64,000 nucleotides of DNA. Origin: Neobacillus cucumis. Lineage in GTDB: Bacteria; Bacillota; Bacilli; Bacillales_B; DSM-18226. Position 1 is the first letter of the stretch. Each line of letters begins with the position of its first letter. The stretch covers positions 1 to 64,000 of the forward strand of contig NZ_JAMBOH010000007.1 in assembly GCF_023715505.1 (NCBI RefSeq). The letters are read 5' to 3'. The notes under the pieces were generated by a model. That model had not been told where the DNA came from, made no database searches, and worked only from the letters and a program-made list of their open reading frames with translations. Both the position numbers and the translations under genes were made by a program. Positions 60,008 through 64,000 of this stretch are shown here, in pieces.

Positions 60008-60901
60008 TTAGCACCGCATCTGTGGTGCTTTTTCATTTTCTTGATTTTTAATAGTGCTTTTTAAAAACTCAGCAAATGCTAATACTTCTTCCGTTTCTAC
60101 TTTTGTAAGTAAATACGTAGAGGATGTTGGTGAAATAATTTTATCTGATTTTATTTCGACCAGCTTGTTCAACCCAATTTCTTCTTTAACCACCGTAAGC
60201 GGTAAGAAGGAAACACCAAGTCCTGCCTCAATGAACCGCTTGGTTACTTCTACCTGATTCACTTTCATTGTTTTTACAGTTGGATAATGTCTCTTAATCT
60301 CGTGCAATAAATCTTCCCAATAATCTGGATGGTTATGTGTGATCAGCCTATATTTTTTAAGGACGGTCTGTTCATCTAAGGAAGGCTCATTGGGCCCAAT
60401 TAACCTGACAGATTCATTGTGAACCGTCTCTGTTCTTAAGTTTGTTTGAACAGGCTGGATTCTGCTTAATCCTAAGTCGGCACTTCCCGCACTGACTTCC
60501 TTTCCTATATCATAAGAGCTTAGGACATTGATAATCACTTCTATATAGGGATGTTCATCCATAAATTTTCGTAATAATGCAGGTAAAAACGATGAGGCAA
60601 TTTGTGGTGCAGCGGCAATAATTAACTTTCGATTATACCCTTGTTTCCACGATTCAAAGTCCATTATTCCTTGTTCATAATTGGTGATTAACTCCCTAGC
60701 AAGGAATAGAAACTTGTGACCAGCCGGTGTAAGAGTAACTCTAGTCCCTATTCTTTCAAATAAAAGGATGTTCAAGCTTTCCTCTAATCTTTTAATATGT
60801 TTGGTGACAGCAGGCTGTGTCAGAAAGAGCTCTTCAGATGCTTCCCGGAAATTTTCATATTTTGCAGAAATAATAAAGGTTCTTACCCACTTAATATCCA
60901 T
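60008..60901 (-). CDS. LysR-family regulator
   Basis: A 297-aa LysR protein. The N-terminal HTH (KWVRTFIISAKYENFREASEELFLTQPAVTKHIKRLEESLNILLFER) and substrate-binding domain with ITHNHPDYWEDLL and FIEAGLGVSFLPLTVV are clear. Its target is unknown; the divergent methyltransferase gene 139 bp away is the natural candidate. RBS AAGGAG. Confidence 0.9.
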   Translation of the reverse strand: MDIKWVRTFIISAKYENFREASEELFLTQPAVTKHIKRLEESLNILLFERIGTRVTLTPAGHKFLFLARELITNYEQGIMDFESWKQGYNRKLIIAAAPQIASSFLPALLRKFMDEHPYIEVIINVLSSYDIGKEVSAGSADLGLSRIQPVQTNLRTETVHNESVRLIGPNEPSLDEQTVLKKYRLITHNHPDYWEDLLHEIKRHYPTVKTMKVNQVEVTKRFIEAGLGVSFLPLTVVKEEIGLNKLVEIKSDKIISPTSSTYLLTKVETEEVLAFAEFLKSTIKNQENEKAPQMRC

Positions 60902-61039
60902 ATCGCTCCTTCAATAACAGTTCGTTATTAAATTTCTTATTTTTTGTTAATATCCATTATTCAACACCTCCATTATAATCGAATCAACAGTAATATACAG
61001 TTTATTTTAAAAATTCTTGCAAAGAGGAGCTGCTGCAAA

Positions 61040-61807
61040 ATGGAAAAAATAAGGGACACTTGGAATGCCAATCTATATGATTCAAAACATTCATTTGTAT
61101 CGATGTATGGGGAGAGTTTAATTGAATTATTAGCTCCTCAACAAGGGGAAAAAATCCTTGACCTTGGTTGCGGAACGGGAGATTTAGCAAAGCAATTATC
61201 TGATTATGGTTCAGAGGTTACCGGGGTCGATCAATCTGAAAAAATGATTGAACAAGCGAGAAGTAAACACCCAACTATTCAATTCATCGTCCAAGATGCA
61301 ACAAAGTTAGTATTTCATCATGAATTTGATGCAGTATTCTCAAATGCTGCACTTCATTGGATTAAACAACCAAAGCCAGCATTAACTTGTATTTATAACA
61401 GCTTAAAACGAGGCGGAAGATTTGTGGCTGAATTTGGAGGCAAGGGTAATGTTCAGGCCATATCTGATGAAATCATTCATCAAATTAAGGCCGAAGGTTT
61501 CACTTTTAATATGGAACAATTCCCTTGGTTTTTCCCGAGTATTGCTGAATACTCGTCCTTAATGGAACAAGCAGGATTTAGAGTGACCTTTGCTCAACAT
61601 TTTGATCGGCCAACCCCATTGGATGGGGAAAATGCTATAAAAAACTGGATTCATATGTTTGGAAGCAGCATGTTAACAGGTGTTCCTGAACGTAAAAAAG
61701 CTGGCATAATTGTAAAGGTGGAAAACAATTTAAAAGAGGTTCTATATAGGGACGGCAGATGGATTGGTGACTATAAAAGGATTCGTGTCATCGGCTATAA
61801 AGAATAA
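61040..61807 (+). CDS. Class I SAM-dependent methyltransferase
   Basis: A 255-aa methyltransferase. Motif I ILDLGCGTGDLAKQL, motif II VDQSEKMIEQA, motif post-I VQDATKL and FDAVFSNAALHWI are typical of trans-aconitate/UbiE-like enzymes. The C-terminal half resembles Tam-type methyltransferases (PFPWFFPSIAEYSSLMEQAGF-like). The substrate is not deducible. ATG 10 nt behind AAGAGGAG; the frame is open 32 codons further up without RBS. Divergent from LysR. Confidence 0.87.
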   Translation: MEKIRDTWNANLYDSKHSFVSMYGESLIELLAPQQGEKILDLGCGTGDLAKQLSDYGSEVTGVDQSEKMIEQARSKHPTIQFIVQDATKLVFHHEFDAVFSNAALHWIKQPKPALTCIYNSLKRGGRFVAEFGGKGNVQAISDEIIHQIKAEGFTFNMEQFPWFFPSIAEYSSLMEQAGFRVTFAQHFDRPTPLDGENAIKNWIHMFGSSMLTGVPERKKAGIIVKVENNLKEVLYRDGRWIGDYKRIRVIGYKE

Positions 61808-61842
61808 TAAGAGGTAAGAAAACGGGCACAATTCACCTCAAA

Positions 61843-61895
61843 AATAAGCGAATACATACAAGTTATCTAAAAATAACTGTATGTATTCGCTTATT
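61843..61895. terminator. Bidirectional terminator
   Basis: Long perfect stem (AATAAGCGAATACATACA paired with TGTATGTATTCGCTTATT, with an inner AGTTAT/ATAACT) between convergent genes. Confidence 0.85.
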
Positions 61896-61910
61896 CATTT
61901 TAAACAGCCA

Positions 61911-62474
61911 TTATTGGAATTCCTTCATGAGGTTAGGTAATAACTGTGAAATAACTTTTAATGGGTGGCTTGATTTTTGTGTAAGACAGAGCATAATTCC
62001 ACCTTCGAAAGCAGCTGTCATCATAAGGGCAATGGAATCAGCGTTATCTTTTGAAAGACCATCCTCTACTAACTTTTTGGAATAGATCCCTTGCATCTTT
62101 ATGTATAGGTAAGAACAGGCATTTCGGACTGGATCACTTAATGTTGCCAATTCGCTAACGATACTAGTAAAGGTGTACCCAGAAATCGAACCTTCGCGAT
62201 TATAGTTTTCGATTAATTTTTCAATCATAGCCAGTGTGGCTTCTTGCGTGGTTTGATATCGATTGAAAATATCTTCAATGTCTGTCGTAATTGACTCACT
62301 CATTGACTTAAGACAGGCGATAAGTAATTCTTCTTTTCCATTCGGAAAATGATGATAGAGCGAACCTTTTGAAATGCTGCATGTTTTTAAAATTTCGTTT
62401 AGCCCTACACTTATATATCCTTTTTGCTGAAAAAGAGTGGTTGCAGTGTCGATAATCATCGATTTTGTATCCAT
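61911..62474 (-). CDS. TetR-family regulator
   Basis: A 187-aa TetR protein. HTH at about 5-50 (MIIDTATTLFQQKGYISVGLNEILKTCSISKGSLYHHFPNGKEELL), C-terminal region of the YcdC/LmrA-like TetR_C type (SGYTFTSIVSELATLSDPVRNACS). No divergent or cotranscribed target is adjacent; it may act only on its own promoter or at a distance. RBS GGAGGAGG. Confidence 0.88.
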   Translation of the reverse strand: MDTKSMIIDTATTLFQQKGYISVGLNEILKTCSISKGSLYHHFPNGKEELLIACLKSMSESITTDIEDIFNRYQTTQEATLAMIEKLIENYNREGSISGYTFTSIVSELATLSDPVRNACSYLYIKMQGIYSKKLVEDGLSKDNADSIALMMTAAFEGGIMLCLTQKSSHPLKVISQLLPNLMKEFQ

Positions 62475-62884
62475 TCTGGTGGTAAACCTCCTCCATACTT
62501 CTGTTTATTACACTATCAAAAATTTTTTCTATTTCAAGTTTTTGTTGTTAATCTTTTTATTCCTATATGAAAAATACATACTAATGTGGAATAAATCCTC
62601 CTGGTTTTACATTTTTATTTTTTTTACAAGATCCAGTAAATTGGAACATACCTGCTTTTCTAATTACTGAATTTACCTATCTGTTACAGAATTTCACAAT
62701 AAATAAAGAAAGGACAAAAAGCATTCTACGACCGTTCCTTGAATGCTCTTTGTCCTTTTTTAGAGTATAAATTTTTCAAGCAGGTAAAATTATACAGGAG
62801 ATCTATGATAAATACCGAATTATTTACCATAATTAAAGGGGAACAAGTTTTTCATCAGAACCCCAAAATCATTAGCCGGCAAAT
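62475..62884. other. Intergenic gap with one strong hairpin
   Basis: It holds the TetR promoter side, an AT-rich stretch and the terminator at 62,709-62,762. A 39-codon plus-strand frame (62,805-62,924) has a short RBS but runs into the malic enzyme gene; I do not count it as a gene. Confidence 0.5.
62709..62762. terminator. Strong bidirectional hairpin
   Basis: An 18-bp stem (AAAGGACAAAAAGCATTC with GAATGCTCTTTGTCCTTT, one mismatch) followed by T on the plus strand and A/T on the minus strand. It probably ends the malic enzyme transcript. Confidence 0.75.
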
Positions 62885-64000
62885 CTATATGGAGCAAGTA
62901 TATTCTGCTTTCCTATTATCTTGAACAGCTACTCTTTCTACCGCTTCGGTCACCATTTTATGAACATTTAAATCTAAAGGATGCGGAACCAAATCTCCAG
63001 GTTTAGTACATGCTGCGATCGTTTCGGCAGCAGCGACTAGCATAGGATGGGTTATTTCACTGGCTTGTGCGTTTAAAACTCCTCGAAAAATACCGGGAAA
63101 TCCAAGAACATTGTTAACAGAGCGGCCATCTGCTGCATAAGCAGCTCCGGCTTTCAGGGCTACTTCCGGTTCAATCTCTGGTTTGGGGTTCGATAAGGCT
63201 AGAATCACCTGTCCCGGACGTACCCATTGCTTTTGAATAAGTCCAGGAAGACCTGTCGTTGCGATAACGATGTCACAGGTATTCATTAACATTTCAATAC
63301 TATCACCTGGATGACCGCCATAGTTCGCTAACCGCGCCTTCGCATCTGGACTTTTATCTGCTCCAAAAACATCCTTTACTCCGTATGCCATAAGCATTCG
63401 AGAAATCGCCAAGCCTGCAGCTCCAAGGCCAATCTGTCCAACTTGTGCATTTTTCAAGTCAATACCGGCACTTTTACATGCAGAAATCGTTGCAGCCAGA
63501 GTGACAACAGCAGTTCCATGCTGATCATCATGCATAACCGGAATATCAAGCTCCTTCTTAAGTCGTTCTTCTACCTCGAAACAGTGTGGAGATCCAATAT
63601 CTTCGAGTAAAATACCACTATACCCTGGAGAAATATTCATCACCGTCCGTACAATCTCATCCGGGTCTTTCGTATTTAGAAGAATCGGAATCCCGTTAAT
63701 GCCGGCTAATTGGTCGAAGAGTACAGCCTTCCCCTCCATAACTGGCATTCCGGCAACAGGGCCGATGTCTCCCAAGCCAAGAATCGCTGTTCCATCTGTA
63801 ACGATAGCTACCGAATTACCTATACTCGTATAAATTTTTGCTTTATCCGGTTCTTTTTCGATGATTCGGCAAACATTGGCCACACCTGGTGTATAAACTC
63901 TTCTTAAGTCGGCTAATGTTTGAAGATCCACTTTGCTTTTCATATGAATCTTCCCTCCTTCATGTACGTGAAGGACTTCATCTGAAACAGCATGAAGACG
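62885..64000 (-). CDS. NAD(P)-dependent malic enzyme, 5' end beyond the window
   Basis: Malic enzyme converting malate to pyruvate and CO2. Motifs: RRVYTPGVANVCRII, VTDGTAILGLGDIGPVAGMPVMEGKAVLFDQLAG, EDIGSPHCFEVEERLKKELDIPVMHDDQHGTAVV, NAQVGQIGLGAAGLAISRML, LALSNPKPEI. The frame stays open from the internal Met at 63,943 to the window edge (SDEVLHVHEGGKIH...), matching the linker that follows an N-terminal ACT domain in one malic enzyme subgroup. So the gene is partial here, and the Met at 63,943 is probably not the start. Confidence 0.9.
   Translation of the reverse strand, partial: RLHAVSDEVLHVHEGGKIHMKSKVDLQTLADLRRVYTPGVANVCRIIEKEPDKAKIYTSIGNSVAIVTDGTAILGLGDIGPVAGMPVMEGKAVLFDQLAGINGIPILLNTKDPDEIVRTVMNISPGYSGILLEDIGSPHCFEVEERLKKELDIPVMHDDQHGTAVVTLAATISACKSAGIDLKNAQVGQIGLGAAGLAISRMLMAYGVKDVFGADKSPDAKARLANYGGHPGDSIEMLMNTCDIVIATTGLPGLIQKQWVRPGQVILALSNPKPEIEPEVALKAGAAYAADGRSVNNVLGFPGIFRGVLNAQASEITHPMLVAAAETIAACTKPGDLVPHPLDLNVHKMVTEAVERVAVQDNRKAEYTCSI

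Noticed and set aside
62805..62924. 39-codon plus-strand frame with a short RBS
   Set aside because: It overlaps the 3' end of the malic enzyme gene in the opposite direction and shows no recognisable family.

Overview
The window looks like chromosomal DNA from a low-GC, endospore-forming Bacillaceae. I infer a Bacillus or Neobacillus-like soil species. The reasons are AGGAGG-type ribosome binding sites, frequent GTG/TTG starts, sigma-A promoters, CcpA cre boxes, a GerA-type spore germination operon, a thermolysin-like neutral protease, DUF3231 and YezD proteins, and Bacillus-style interspersed GC-rich repeats. No rRNA, tRNA, CRISPR array, prophage or intact IS element is visible.

Layout. 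1-3.4 kb: a His/Gly/Tyr repeat protein, two tandem sRNA-like units, a 130-bp MITE, the neutral protease, a small membrane protein and a phospholipase A2-like protein. 3.7-10 kb: an orphan sensor kinase, a flavin reductase, a GGDEF protein, a DUF3231 protein and a TPR protein. 10-14.9 kb: a sulfate ABC importer operon (yezD, sbp, cysT, cysW, cysA) with a clear promoter and a leader hairpin. 15-23.8 kb: small membrane proteins, a stand-alone ppGpp-hydrolase-like HD protein, an MFS exporter with a likely leader peptide and sequestered SD, GNAT enzymes, a DUF3889 protein, a 52-bp tandem repeat and a MOSC/HIT/pentapeptide operon. 24-27.7 kb: the fructose operon fruR-fruK-fruA with promoter and cre. 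27.7-30.3 kb: an ABC exporter autoregulated by TetR. 30.3-34.5 kb: a GyrI-like protein, a DUF1399-like protein, VanZ, an aldo/keto reductase and KDPG aldolase. 34.7-38.7 kb: a gerA-gerB-gerC operon plus a 51-aa putative D subunit. 38.9-45.4 kb: HAD, DUF421, EamA, DoxX and SnoaL-like proteins, a YdcZ/Crp/YdcZ set and a frameshifted CBO0543-family gene.

45.6-56.5 kb is the most distinctive region, an aromatic meta-cleavage cluster on the minus strand. It comprises an XylR_N/V4R/PucR-type regulator, an HpaB/HsaA-like flavin monooxygenase, its flavin reductase, a RibF-like protein that seems to keep only FMN adenylyltransferase, a LigB-type extradiol dioxygenase, an alpha/beta hydrolase, a 2-keto-4-pentenoate hydratase, an MFS carrier and a fumarylacetoacetate-hydrolase-family enzyme. 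Both the regulator and the operon carry cre boxes, so glucose repression is likely. No pathway aldolase or acetaldehyde dehydrogenase is present. The cluster is broken up by interspersed repeats and internal hairpins.

56.6-64 kb: a Qnr-like pentapeptide protein, a DUF5808 protein, an MFS exporter, an M15 peptidase, a LysR regulator, a methyltransferase, a TetR regulator and a malic enzyme whose 5' end lies beyond the right edge. All functions are read from sequence motifs; no database search was possible.
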